DNA of 64,000 nucleotides from Karstenula rhodostoma CBS 690.94 (GCA_010093485.1 MU001502.1:1632057-1696056), one strand, 5' to 3'. Positions 49,309-61,079 are shown, counted from the stretch's first letter. A program made the numbers and translations. Notes: a model not told the origin generated them from the sequence alone.

Positions 49309-49649
49309 CTTCGACAGGCGCAAGCAATGGGAAGGCGTGTGGGTGGCAGACAACACCTCATCCTCTGGAAGAACGATGCATGTACAGTCGCGCGACCAGC
49401 AGTGCTCTCATATCAACGCGAGCATGCACGGCAATGGTGGAGAGCTCCAGGGATGCAGCTTCCGCCTGCCGCCTAACGGGCGCACGGACGCACCTTCCTT
49501 GTTTACTCGCTAGGCTTAGCCGGGCTGCTAAAAGTTCGCGGCAACAACACCTCTCCCCCTCTCTCCACTCCGCGCCTCTCCCTCACGGTCCCGGTAATTC
49601 CATCGAAGCGCTCACCCAGATACCCAATTCCTACCCAGAACAGCCCACC
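49309..49649. promoter_or_regulatory. divergent promoter, membrane protein / alpha-tubulin
   Basis: 341 bp shared by two divergent starts. The tubA side carries a C/T-rich tract (49543-49590). No TATA box recognised. Confidence 0.5.
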
Positions 49650-51351
49650 ATGAGAGAAGTCATCAGCTTGAACGGTACGTCCATTTGCCCCCTGCACGCG
49701 TCTTGACCGCCTTCTGGAGGGGCCCCTGGTCTGTATGTGTTGTCGCTGACCTTTACGTGTGTAGTCGGCCAGGCCGGTTGCCAGATCGCAAACTCGTGCT
49801 GGGAGGTGAGTCTTCGCTCGAGTTCCCGCCGTGCAGCCCTCGATCGGATTGAATTTCGCATCAAAGGCTGCCTGGTGGTGCTTCGCTGGCAGGGTACGGT
49901 GCTAACGTGACAAATCAGCTCTACTGCCTCGAGCACGGCATCCAGGTCAGTTCAACTCGTCACCTGCACACGATGGCAACTGACAATTTTCTAGCCCGAT
50001 GGTTACCTCACCGAGGAGCGCAAAGCTGAGGAGGAGGACCATGGCTTCAGCACCTTCTTCTCCGAGACTGGTGAGCTATAATGTGGGAAGCAGACAATGG
50101 CGCAGTCTAACATGATGTAGGCCAGGGAAAGTACGTCCCTCGCACCATCTACGCCGATCTCGAGCCCAACGTCGTCGATGAGGTCCGCACCGGCACATAC
50201 CGCTCCCTGTTCCACCCCGAGCAGATGATCACTGGAAAGGAAGATGCCTCAAACAACTACGCCCGCGGTCACTACACCGTCGGAAAGGAGCTCATTGACC
50301 AGGTCCTTGACAAGGTCCGCCGCGTTGCCGACAACTGCTCTGGTCTCCAGGGTTTCCTCGTTTTCCACTCCTTCGGTGGCGGAACTGGTTCTGGTTTCGG
50401 TGCCCTGCTGATGGAGCGTTTGTCCGTCGACTATGGCAAGAAGTGCAAGCTGGAGTTCTGTGTCTACCCGGCACCGCAGGTCGCCACCTCCGTAGTTGAG
50501 CCTTACAACTCTATCCTCACCACCCACACCACCCTCGAGCACTCTGACTGCTCCTTCATGGTCGACAACGAGGCTATCTACGATATTTGCCGACGTAACT
50601 TGGGCATTGAGCGTCCCAACTACGAGAACCTCAACCGCCTGATCGCGCAGGGTACGTAGGAAAACGGTTCGACCTGCACATGTGCTAACAAGATCCAGTT
50701 GTCTCCTCGATCACCGCCTCGCTTCGATTTGACGGTTCCCTGAACGTTGACCTCAACGAGTTCCAGACCAACTTGGTGCCGTACCCCCGTATCCATTTCC
50801 CTCTCGTCGCCTACTCCCCGGTCATCTCCGCCGCCAAGGCCGCCCACGAGGCCAACTCCGTTATGGAGATCACCAACGCTTGCTTCGAGCCCAACCACCA
50901 GATGGTCAAGTGCGACCCGCGCAACGGAAAGTACATGGCTACCTGCCTCCTGTACCGTGGCGATGTTGTCACCAAGAGCACCCACGATGCCATTGCCCAC
51001 CTTAAGACCAAGCGCACCATCCAGTTCGTCGACTGGTGCCCGACCGGTTTCAAGGTCGGTATCTGCTACCAGCCCCCGCAGACCGTCCCCAACGGCGACT
51101 TGGCCAAGGTCAACCGTGCCGTGTGCATGCTTTCCAACACGACCGCCATCGCCGAGGCATGGAGCGCGCTTTCGCACAAGTTCGATCTCATGTACTCCAA
51201 GCGTGCTTTCGTCCACTGGTATGTCGGTGAGGGTATGGAGGAGGGTGAATTCTCTGAGGCACGTGAGGACTTGGCTGCTCTTGAGCGCGACTACGAGGAG
51301 GTTGCCGCCGATAGTCTCGAGGGCGATGAGGGTGTTGAGGCGGAGTACTAG
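49650..51351 (+). CDS. tubA: alpha-tubulin
   Basis: GTP-binding subunit of microtubules. Six exons (49650-49674, 49765-49805, 49919-49945, 49995-50070, 50121-50651, 50699-51351) with the very short 5' exons typical of fungal tubulins; 450 aa, the canonical length. Opens [25 protein letters not shown]; the GTP-binding GGGTGSG is intact; the alpha-specific catalytic Glu region [31 protein letters not shown] is present. The acidic tail ends EAEY, a genuine C-terminal Tyr. The usual K40 loop is replaced by [10 protein letters not shown], as in many fungi, so no acetylation site. Confidence 0.97.
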
Positions 51352-51909
51352 ACAGTCTAACCGCGTGCAAAGGACGCGAGCTTGTACATTGACGCAGCGA
51401 AAATGCAAGCGGACTTGTTGCGACTTTAGTCTATCAAGATATGACTTGACAGGTTGTGGGTACTCTCCTGGAGAGATACATTTTTGAGCGGATTGACAGG
51501 AACTCTTCTTGATTGATTGACCGTGTTTAATGCTTTAATCGAACAAATTTTTTCGACTTCTTGATTTTGGCCATCTACTTGCTCGCGTGACAAGTCCTCA
51601 AAAGAAAGTGATCATCACAGTCAAGGGAACTTCCGTGGCCAATATGAAGAATTTTCGATCAAGTACTATGAGAGCGTCTGGGTATGTATGGACGCCTGGC
51701 TACAAGTTCCCGCGCTCGTCAACTCGGAGCAGACAGGAGAGGAACTTGCTCAAATTTATACACATGATTTCACGGCCCTAAAATCCATCGTTCGCCATAT
51801 ACACGTTAGATCGCACCTCGCAAACAGGACGGGCTGGTCAACAGCTGCGATTGCTCCTCCTTCTTACTCCCGGCGCACACAACAACCAACCTCCCTCCCG
51901 CAACCTACC
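51352..51909. other. intergenic between convergent genes
   Basis: 3' regions of tubA and of the triple-module gene. Nothing else recognised. Confidence 0.5.
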
Positions 51910-54900
51910 CTACCCATTCGACAAGTCCATCGCCGACCCCGACGCCACGATCGCGCGCCTCACAACCCCATCATCCCCCCTCGCCGTTGCATCTCCGCGC
52001 ATCATCGCCGCCACCTTCCGCTCCCTCGCATGCTCCTTCACATGCTGGTGCCACTCGGGCAGCAGCTCAAATGACGCGGTGCAGGTTTCTTCGGGGCATG
52101 GCAGCGCGTCGGCCCAGCCGTGTACAGTCTCGAGGTGGCGCAGGGTGGCGAGGCCCCGAGTGGGCTGGGTGCTGCAGCAGGTCCAGCGGAGCTTAGGGAG
52201 CTCGTCGAGGTGGTGCTCGACGAGGTGGGAGGTTAGCGCAGGAATGGAGGTGTACTTTGTAGTGCATGTGAAGCAGTAGATATTGAGGGTGAGCGAGGGG
52301 GCTGGTGCGGTGTGTGTAGTGGGGCCGATGGGGGCGGTGGTGCTGCTGGTGGGTTGGGGTGGGTGGCGGTAGGGGGAGGGGGAGCGCGAGGCGGGCCGCT
52401 GTTGGAAGGCGGGGTGCCAGGTTCGGTCGTGGGTGGAGGAGGATGATAATGAGGAGGGGGTTCTGTGTGTTCGTCCTCTTCTCCGCGAGGGGGAGCGGGA
52501 GCGCAATCGCGAGCTGATAGCTGCTGAACTATAGTTGCGTTGAGCGCGCGGGCGGTAGCGGGATGTTTCTCGTCGGAGGGACGTTCGCTCGTGAGATGAT
52601 GTGCTCCTCCTTCTCCTTCTCCGTGGAGGGGAGCGCGAGCGGGATGCTGAGCTCGTATATGATCGATATCGACGCCGGATTCGGGATCGGGATCGCCCTC
52701 GTGAGGATGCTCGGTCATCGGATGAGCCTCCCCTTCTCCGCCTGGGCGAACGCGAGCGAGATGCTGAGCTTCCTGCCCTTCGAGCGGACGATCGGTATCG
52801 GTGTCCTTCTCTTTTTGAAGACGCTCGGTCGCTTGATGTGCTTCCGCTTCTCCTTCTTCTTCTTCTTCTCCTTCGTGTGGGTGAGCGTGAGCGAGATGTT
52901 GAGCCCGATACGCGTCGGGATCGCGATCGGCCTCGCCGTGGGGACGCTCGGTCGCTGGAAAGGCTTCTATTTCTCCTTCTTCGCGTGGGTGAGCGCGAAC
53001 GGGTTAATGCACTCGAAAAACGTCGAGCATGCGACCGGTCATTGGACACACTTCTCCTTCTCCGTGTAGGCGACCGCGAGCGGGATACTGAGCTTTGGTC
53101 GTCGGACGGGCTTCTCCTTCCCCAGGCGTATAAGCGCGACCGGGCTGCTGGACTAAATTCGCGTCGAACGTCTGACCGGCTTTGGGGCCTTGATCGTTCT
53201 CGACGGGGCGTCGGCGATCTGAATGCTGGATGCGAGTCGGCTCCTTCGGTAGACGGAGTGCGTAAGCGTGGCGGTGTGCGTGTCTTGGATGCCGAGAACG
53301 ATGTTGAACCCAATGCGAGGATTGCTGAGCGCGGCGTCTGCGAGACCTGGTGCCATTTTCCCACATGATCGATGACGTCTTGTAGATCGGAGAAGTACAC
53401 ACCGCACACGTGGCACGGGAGGGGGCAAAGTTCGTCCCAGCCATGGACGTCCTGCACGTGCGAGAATGAGCTGGAGGTTGCTTTGTAGTACCGTCGGTCA
53501 GGTTGAAGGCAGCACGCAAAGTATACCGTGTTCAGCTCCCCCGTATGGCGCTCTATCATGTGTCCGACAAAGTCCTTGAGATCTTTCAGGTCCAGTCTAC
53601 AATTGCGGCAATGCAGTTGTTCGGTAGGAGGCAGACCAGGGGGCGTGGTATCGCGTGCTGGAGGGGGTGGAGAGGGTGGAGGACCTGGTTCTCGACTTGG
53701 AGGCGGTGGTGTTACAGAAGGTACGCGGTTTCCTGCGAATGGTGGAGGGACACCAGATCTCGGCGCTGATGGTTTTTCGCCGTCATCCACGGGTGTCTTC
53801 GGCGGTCGTGGAGGCTGACGGGAATTAGGAGAAACAATGGAAGGAGAATTAGGAGGGAGAATGGGAGAGCGAATGGGAGAGCGAATGGGAGAGGGACTTG
53901 AATCGGATTCGTAACTCACAAGATTCGGCTGTCTGGTGGCGACTGGGCTCTTGTGTGTGATAACGACGGGAGTCTGTTTTGCGGCGACAGGACTCGCTGG
54001 TCTGGGAACACCCGAGCTCTTTTTCATGGGAGCAACGGGACCTTGTGAATGAGCTTGTTGTGTAGGATCGACGGGACTCATTGGTTCGGAATCATCTGAG
54101 TATGCTATGTCAGATTCACCCGAGCTTGCTCCTTCAGCAGCAACCGGAACAGGTGGTTTTGGAGGAAGCGGGATTTGCGGTCTTGGAGGCAGAAGAATTT
54201 GTGGCCTGGGTTCGATAGTGCTCTGGGAATTAAGAATGGCTAAACTCTGTGGTTGGCCTTCAATGACATGCTGTGATCCAGGATCGATAGACGTTTGTGG
54301 TTTGGTATTGACTGAGCTTTTCGATTCTTGATCAACATGGTTTTGTGGCATAGAAGCGACTGAAGTTGGTGGGGTGGAATCGTTTGAGCCATTCCGGATT
54401 TGGGCCATTGAGCTTTGGGGTTTGGGAACGTTTGAAACTTTTGGTGTGGTACTCCGCGCGTTTTTGGCCTTACCGACTGGGTTATTGTGCTCTTCTATCC
54501 AATGCTTGCGTACTTCTGGCATGCTCTTGAAACCGAGTGCGCATTTGGGGCATGGGAAATTGCGGAAGCCATGGACTCCTCCCCAGTGACGAACATAAGA
54601 AGTCAATGATGCGTTCCAGACTTGATCTGTACAGCACTGCCAGTATGTCGAAGCAAGCTCCTTAAGATGATTCCTGAGCATATGGTTCATGAGCAATGTG
54701 AGGTCGCCGTGCCTTGTTCTGCACTTGAGACAGCAAAATTTCGGCGCTTTGTACACCAAGGGGCGGCTTTCGATAATTTTCACATCGCTATCATCTCCCC
54801 AATCACCCTCAGTCGGTTCAGTGTTCTGTACGGCCACGTGTTGGTTCTCTTCGCTTTTTACAATGCCTTGCTCGACGGCCTCGGTAGGTTGGTGGGTGGT

Positions 54901-55624
54901 GTCCGGTACAGTATCCTCCCGTGCCTCTCCGCCCGTATTATCTCTGGGCTCTTCCCTGGGGTCTCCCATAATCTCCTCCCTAATATCTTCCTGGAAATCG
55001 TACATGGTCTCCTCCGGAATATCCTCCCGAACATCGTACATGGTCTCATCCATGATATGCTCCATGGTCTCTTCCATAGCTTCGTCTCTGCTTCTGACAC
55101 TCATTTCCAGAATCTTCGCCGTCTCGATAAGCAGTTTCACATATTTTGGAAGGGGCGGAGGTGAAGGAGGCGGCGGAGGCACCATTATGGAGGGGTATTC
55201 CAATCGCTGAAAACGTTCTTCCGGGTCCTTTCTCGTACCACGCCGGTGTGCCTCTTCCTCCTGCAGCAGGACGGCCTCCAGCTCATCGTAGACCCTCCGT
55301 ACCCCGTCTGGTAGCTCTTCCTTCTTGTGGCGCTTGTTGGGTACATGGCCAGGCTCGTCGAGAGGCAGGAACTGCGGGATTAGGTAATGCTTGCGCGAAA
55401 GACTCGGATCGTTAGATGGTACTTCGACTTCGACATCGGTAAACCTATACGCAGAGGTACGAGGTCAGGGCAATTCGAGCAGGAAAGGGTCTGTATGTGG
55501 TATCTATGTCCAAGATAGGTGACTTGGGCAGTACGTACAGGCCGTATCCCTGGAAGGGAGTGGAATTGGCTTCGGGTGGAGGCGCGTGAACTTGCGCGCG
55601 CATCGGAGTCGTGGTGTTCTCCAT
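51910..55624 (-). CDS. large protein with three tandem-type Cys/His zinc modules and an RS-rich region
   Basis: Unknown function. Two exons (55539-55624 and 51910-55444) joined over a 94-nt intron give 1,206 aa, starting MENTTTPM. The N-terminal ~110 residues include a conserved-looking KHYLIPQFLPLDEPGHVPNKRHKK. An acidic repeat (EETMYDVREDIPEETMYDF) follows at ~150-190. Three copies of one ~85-residue module lie at ~265-348, ~639-727 and ~1084-1167. Each has CX2CX12HX4H, then exactly 10 residues to a CC pair, then HX3VHG, then a C-C-H-H finger (CX2CX12HX4H; CX4CX12HX3H in the third). Linkers are Pro-rich (350-630) and RS-rich (~750-1040, with RSRSPTRRRR units). The pattern suggests nucleic-acid or protein binding by nine zinc sites and a nuclear-speckle-like RS region (inference). 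Convergent with tubA, divergent from the SDR gene. Confidence 0.85.
52540..53110 (-). repeat. coding repeats of the RS-rich region
   Basis: Five or six ~37-45-residue units, each with RSRSP[T/P/R]RRRR followed by S-x-SSDRAS-like and RR-x-SS segments. At DNA level the plus strand shows recurring GAGCGCGAGCGGGA-like and TCCTTCTCC phrases. Confidence 0.75.
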
Positions 55625-56089
55625 AGGTGCAGCACGTACGCTGGGCGGAACCCTTCACCGCGCCGTCGCGGCGAAATTTAGTATTCAGGATATCAATGTA
55701 ACACGGTGGCAGCGGTGGCAGCAGAGGATAGGACGGGAAACCCCTCCAACTCAAAAAGCCCGCCCATCTGCGCCGGTCGGCACTGCGAACTTGTGTCTCG
55801 ACAGTTGTCGCTGCCAGAGCGATTCCACCATGGTTGCGGGTTACCACGCTACTTTCTGGGACCTGCGCTAGTGAAGGCTCCTATCGATAAGGGTTTGTGG
55901 ATAGCTCCCAATCACTGGCGTCATGATGGGTCACTTCTATCCAAATGACCGTTTGACCTCAAGACAGACCGTACACGATCATGCCTAGATATATCAAGAC
56001 GTCATGACACTACACCTTTCCCGCATAAGATCCGCGCCGCGGACGCGCTCTTCAGCGTATCGCATCAGTCTTGATTTGATACCCGATAC
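55625..56089. promoter_or_regulatory. divergent promoter, triple-module gene / SDR
   Basis: 465 bp between two divergent starts; no TATA or recognisable operator seen. Confidence 0.45.
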
Positions 56090-57238
56090 ATGAAGCTCCC
56101 CTCTACCCTACGTCTTTCAGTAATTACAATCACCCGCAAACCACTTTCTTGCACGAGAACCACCCTAAAACGGCGCTTCTACAGCTCTTTACCGACCATG
56201 CAGACCATCAAGAACACCGTCGCCGAGAACCTGGGCAAATACGTCCCAAACACTCACGGCCTCGCCCCAGAAGACAGCCAGTTCTCGCTCGAGCAGGTCC
56301 CTGATCTCTCTGGAAAGGTTGCCGTTGTCACAGGCGGCTCAGAGGGCGTAGGCTATGGTGTCACCCATACCCTCCTCTCCCACAACATTTCCAAGCTCTT
56401 CGTCGTCTGTCTGGAGCCGGGCATTGCAGAGGATGCTACCAAGGCCATCGAGAGCGAAATGGGCGCAGAAATAGCCAAGAAAGTCGATTGGCTCCAGTGT
56501 GACCTGAGCGACTGGGAACAGACAGGAAAAGTCGCTTTCAAGATCTCCGAGAAGACCGACCGCATTGACATTTTGATCAACGGTGCTGCGCGCGGCATCA
56601 TGACTGTGCAACGAAATAAGAGCGACATAGACTTACACATGGCGACGAACCACATCGGTCACGTGGTGCTGACCTCGCATCTCCTGCCCGTGATCAAGAA
56701 GACAGCGGAGAACGGCAACACCGTCCGCATCGTGAACATCGCGTCGAACCTACACGAGCAGACGCCCAAGGAGACGCAATTCGAAAGCGTCGAGGAGCTC
56801 AACCGAGACTACGGCCCGCAAGCACAGTACGGCCGCACCAAGCTCGCGTCCATCCTCTACTCCAAATACCTCGCCCGCAACCTCACCTCCGAATTCCCCA
56901 ACGTTCTCGCAAACGCCACACACCCCGGCATCGTGGACACGCGGCAAACGACCGAGCACATCCACGAGGCGTGGCCGTTCTTCGGGTACGCCATGAGCGT
57001 GGGCATGCAGCCGTTCAAGAAGTCGCAGTTTGAGGGTGCGGTGTCGACAATGTATGCGGCGACGATGACGGAGAAGAGCGGGCAGTACATTGCGCCGCCG
57101 GCAATCGTGGAGCAGGGAAGCGACAAGGCGAACGATGATGCGTTGGCGGATAGGTTGATGGAGTTGACGTGGAAGGTTGTGAAGGAGAAGACGAAGAGCC
57201 AGTCTTCGGATAAGGGGTGTTCATTTGAAGAGTCATAG
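56090..57238 (+). CDS. short-chain dehydrogenase/reductase (retinol-dehydrogenase / WWOX-like)
   Basis: NAD(P)-dependent oxidoreductase of unknown substrate. Single exon, 382 aa. Cofactor motif TGGSEGVG (TGxxxGxG), NGAA in place of the usual NNAG, catalytic Ser in IVNIASN and the YGRTK form of YxxxK. Residues 1-36 (MKLPSTLRLSVITITRKPL...RRFYSSLPT) are basic, Ser/Thr-rich and free of acids, resembling a mitochondrial presequence; a second ATG at 56198 (MQTIKNTVAENLG) would give a cytosolic form without it. Which start is used is not decided by sequence alone. Confidence 0.88.
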   Translation: MKLPSTLRLSVITITRKPLSCTRTTLKRRFYSSLPTMQTIKNTVAENLGKYVPNTHGLAPEDSQFSLEQVPDLSGKVAVVTGGSEGVGYGVTHTLLSHNISKLFVVCLEPGIAEDATKAIESEMGAEIAKKVDWLQCDLSDWEQTGKVAFKISEKTDRIDILINGAARGIMTVQRNKSDIDLHMATNHIGHVVLTSHLLPVIKKTAENGNTVRIVNIASNLHEQTPKETQFESVEELNRDYGPQAQYGRTKLASILYSKYLARNLTSEFPNVLANATHPGIVDTRQTTEHIHEAWPFFGYAMSVGMQPFKKSQFEGAVSTMYAATMTEKSGQYIAPPAIVEQGSDKANDDALADRLMELTWKVVKEKTKSQSSDKGCSFEES

Positions 57239-57385
57239 GATTGGTGTAGCATGACACGATCTGAATGGATTCTTTGACCAACGTGCATATCTTCATTTGC
57301 TCGCACAGTACCATAAAGGTTGAAGTTTTGTGCATTACCAAAGTGTCGTGGGGTATCATATCATATCTGCATCCAGGCCATCCAA

Positions 57386-58595
57386 TCATCTCTGATTCCT
57401 AGCCCCGAAGAGCCTCGCCCGCACATTGCCCCTGGCGGCCACGGGGCTGCTCACCAGAAACGAGCTTCCCTCCATCAACGAACTGCTGCCCTCCAGCTCC
57501 AGACTGAACCTGCTATTCCGCATCTGCTCCCTCGCTTGAAGCTGACCCATCGCCTGCGCCTGGCCCATCGCATGCGCCTGGCCCATCATAAGAGTGGGAC
57601 CCATCGGATGAGCCAGCACCAAGCCACTCGTCCTCCTCACGCTCCTCACCCCAGAACTCCGCCTACTCCTCGCACTCCTCACCGCGCCCGAACTCCTCCT
57701 GCTCCTCGCCGACCTGCTTCCCGGCTGCACAAACGACCCATCATCCTCGTCGCTCGAGTCAAGCAATGACGAGTCCGTATGCTCGTACTCCCCCGCCTCA
57801 GGCACATCGTCATCGAGGTCCCGCTCCTCCAACAACGACCCCTCCATGCTCGCCTCCTCCATCGCCAGCATCTGCCCCACCCGCCCCTCAATCATGCTCC
57901 CCTCAATAAAGCTATCCTCATTGAACGTGACATCAGCCCTGCTCTCCTCTTCCTCCCCACCACTCACACTCCCCTCCTCGCTCTCGCTCCCCGAAGCAGA
58001 AACCTCAGACTCACTGCCCGACGCCGCGGCCTCGGGCACATCGTCGTCGAGATCCCTTTCTTCCTCGTCAATCTCCTCGTCGGCCGCGTCCCGCGCCTCC
58101 GCATTCGCGGCGTCCTGCTGCGCCGCGGCGAGATCCATCATTTGCTGTTCCCGCATGGCAAGCGCTTCCTGCTCCTTGATCTCCTTCTCCTCGTCGATCA
58201 TGGCCTGGTATGTTTTCTGGATGCCGGGGGGCCGGATCCAGGTGGCTCCGAAGTGGCGGATGTTGGCATTGCGTTGCTTCTGCTTGTTCTCGTCGAGGAG
58301 GAGCTGCGTGAAGAGGGAGCGGGTAGGGGCGCCGTGGGCGTGGGCGTGGGCTTGGGCGCGGCGGTGGGGGTGCGTTTGGGAGGGGGCGTCCGAGTCGAAG
58401 GTTTGGTGGGGCTTGCGGAGGGACGGCCAGAGGGAGGCGTCCTCGAGGGTTGTCAGTCACTGTGGTGAGAGGATGCTAATGCGTGAATCGTGGGCTGCGC
58501 GTGGCTTGGGATGCGGTATTGTTTGTTTACCGCGCATGGTGCAAGGTAAGAGAAGAACCTACCGCTCGTGGGGGGATCGTAGGTAACGACAGCAT
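57386..58595 (-). CDS. apc15: anaphase-promoting complex subunit Apc15/Mnd2
   Basis: Small APC/C subunit that governs Cdc20 turnover and checkpoint release (family knowledge). Exon 1 is 33 nt (58563-58595) encoding MLSLPTIPPRA, then a 121-nt intron and exon 2 57386-58441; 362 aa. The MLSLP-IPPR start, the NIRHFGATWIRPPGIQKTYQAM block and the following Glu/Ala-rich helix are the Apc15 signature. The rest is acidic low complexity (DEEIDEEERDLDDDVPEA, used twice) and Ser/Arg-rich, longer than in yeast and likely disordered. Confidence 0.85.
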
Positions 58596-59436
58596 GGTCC
58601 TGAGAAGGGCTTCTTCCCCAAACCTTTCTGTCGTGGGTTGTTTCGTCGCAGTACACAAACGCGGGTTAAGTCGCGGAACCCTCGTCATACGCTAGAGCGA
58701 TTTCGATTAGAGCAGGCGGGCCGGGCGGGCCGCCCTCACGTGACCTGCAGCGCGCCGCCAGGAAACTCGAGCGCCCGACGCCCAATGGGAGCGCTCCGGT
58801 GTCAACGTGCAGCAACCACCGCACCACGTGTGACCACACTCACCATAGACAGGTAGTGCTCCGAATAACCGCAGTCCAGCCAGCTGCAATATAACGGCCG
58901 GCCAGGCCAGGCCGCTCGCTCATCATGTTCCTCCTTTGTTCCTCTCACAACTCTCTCACAACTCTCTCACAACTGTTCCTCAACCCTCTCGCAGCTATCC
59001 CTAACTCCAGCGCTCCTTACTTCCCGAGTGAAAAACAACCAGCAACTCCGGTCCCGATCGCCGCACAAGCACCTACGTAACTCTGCACCACGCTTCGCGC
59101 AGAGCATCTACGCGGGTGACAGTCGGGCGACAGTCGGGCGTATTTCACCCTCGTGCAGCCCTCCCCTCAGCCACGCCGACGGCGCTCCGTGCCGGACCCG
59201 CGTAGTGAGCTTATTAGCCCAGACCGCGCACGAGTGCAACGGGTACAAAGCTTTGCCCAAGTACATACGAAGACAAGTCCTGGCAGTGCAAAACAAATAT
59301 AATCATTCGACGCAAGGAGATATATCGTCCAGTCCAAAGGAAAGGCCTAGCGGTGCGAAGGCACGCACGACGCTGAACACCACCTTCGTTCTCTTTCCAA
59401 TCCAACACATCACCGCGTCGTAAGCGCAACACCAAA
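58596..59436. other. intergenic with 11-bp tandem repeat
   Basis: Between the Apc15 start and the small secreted candidate. An 11-bp unit CTCTCTCACAA is repeated at 58941-58974. No gene recognised. Confidence 0.5.
58941..58974 (+). repeat. 11-bp tandem repeat x3
   Basis: Three CTCTCTCACAA-type units, non-coding. Confidence 0.75.
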
Positions 59437-59694
59437 ATGACACTCCTCCTCACACTCGTCCTCTTCCTCACTGCCCTCCTCTCCGCATTCGCCTCCGCAC
59501 AACCTCACCAAAGACACACACCCACCCCCGCAATCTTCGATAACGAGAAGCCCCTCCACACCACAGCACTCATGTCGGGCGCGGCGTGGAGTCTATCACG
59601 GGACGCGGCGACGCGGACGACGGTCGCGAGGGCGCGGACGACGGTGGAGAGGGGGCGAACAAGACCGACCGTGGGGGTGTTGATGGAGCTTTGA
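59437..59694 (+). CDS. possible small secreted protein, 85 aa
   Basis: ATG in an ACCAAAATGA context opens a strong signal peptide (MTLLLTLVLFLTALLSAFASA) and a 64-residue mature part rich in Thr/Arg with no cysteine. Single exon. No homologue recognised and the second half (RTTVARARTTVERGRT) looks low-complexity, so this may be a chance frame. Confidence 0.4.
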   Translation: MTLLLTLVLFLTALLSAFASAQPHQRHTPTPAIFDNEKPLHTTALMSGAAWSLSRDAATRTTVARARTTVERGRTRPTVGVLMEL

Positions 59695-60106
59695 CCGGGC
59701 AGGATAGGAGTGGGTATGAAGGCGTTGGTCCCGTGGCTAAAGGCGATGGGGAGTGCACTGCCTGGTTTGAACGATGGACGGATGGATAGATACCCCATGC
59801 CATGGAAAAGTCGGACGGTTCATGGCGTGTCGAAGACTTGGACGAATCAGGTAGAATAGGGGTGAGATGTGCTGTAGCGAAAGCCCACTTAAGGCTATTT
59901 ACAACATGTGGGTAGGGACAGTATAGGCGAGCTTGGGACAACGCGCAGTGTACGAGCGAGGTAACTATAGATAGGATATCATGACAAAAACGCACTTGAC
60001 CAGACTACCGTATTTCAACCCAAGCAGGACAAAGTCCACCCAGAACCCCCTCATTCCCGTCCACCCCAAAATCGCCGGTCCCTGTCAATCTCCTTACCAC
60101 CTCCCC
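59695..60106. other. intergenic between convergent frames
   Basis: 412 bp, nothing recognised. Confidence 0.45.
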
Positions 60107-61079
60107 CTAGCACCAACCTACCTCCCCGCCAACAATCCCCAAGAACCCAATCACACTGCCATACATTCTCTCACTGCCCTCCCTCTCCACACTCGCCATC
60201 CCCCCCGCCCTACTAATATACTCCCCCCACCATACCAAATCAAACCTACTACCCTCAAGCAGCCACCCCTCCAACCTCGGCTCAACGCCCCAATCTCCGC
60301 TGACATTGGCAGCTCTAATCTGCGCCCGCCTGCCAACCCACTCTCCCTCCCCCACGCCTTTCATCCCCTCAATCCCGCGGCGCAGGGAGCGCAGTGCTGC
60401 GGTGTCGAGCGCGTGCAAGTCGGCCAGGAGGGTGTAGTACGCCGCTACACACGCCCAGGCGTCCCTGCCGCAGGCCTCCATGATGCAGGCAGCAAGTGCT
60501 TTGCGGGCGAGCGGGAGCGTGGGGCCCGTGGCGGTGGCGACGAGGCTGCGTGTGCGGGGGCGACCGGTGCCGATGGGTGCGGTGGGCGCGTAGGCGGTCG
60601 GGGGTGCCGGGGTGGAGGTGGTGTGTAGCACGAGGTCCAAATGGACTGGGGAGAAGAGGTCCTGCGGGTTGGTGTGGTGGGATTCGACGACCATGCTGCC
60701 GGAGGAGGTCTGGGTTGGGTAGAGGATGGCGAGGAGAAAGGCTGGGGGGTGTTAGAAGATGGAAAAGGCGTCGAGGGGAGACTGGATAGGTTGACTCACT
60801 GAGGTCGGTGTCGCTCCAGGAGAGGGGCGTGTAGGGTGGTGGTGTGCTGGGTGCGGTGCTAGCGGGAGATGCGTTGGTGGGGGATGTGTCGGTGGGGGAT
60901 GTGTCGGTGGGGGATGTGTCGGCGGAGGATGCGGTTGATAGGGACCAGGTTGAGATCGGCGCCAGCGCTTCGATGACGGGGACCTGGAAGGTGCCTGGGA
61001 TATCGACCGTCTTGCCGTTGTCGATGTACTCGTCGCTGGTGACCCTGTAGAGGGTGTCGGAGAATGGGTTGGCCGTCAT
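60107..61079 (-). CDS. conserved-looking protein of unknown function, 304 aa
   Basis: Two exons (60800-61079 and 60107-60741) give 304 aa starting MTANPFSD. I do not recognise the family. The first third ends in a Thr/Ser/Pro tract containing three DTSPT repeats; the rest looks helical and globular (LARKALAACIMEACGRDAW, ALRSLRRGIEGM, FDLVWWGEYI). No membrane segment or targeting signal. Next to the complex I gene on the same strand. Confidence 0.65.
60867..60934 (-). repeat. 15-bp tandem repeat inside the unknown gene
   Basis: Plus-strand unit GGGGGATGTGTCGGT, about four copies, encoding the repeated DTSPT. Confidence 0.8.
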
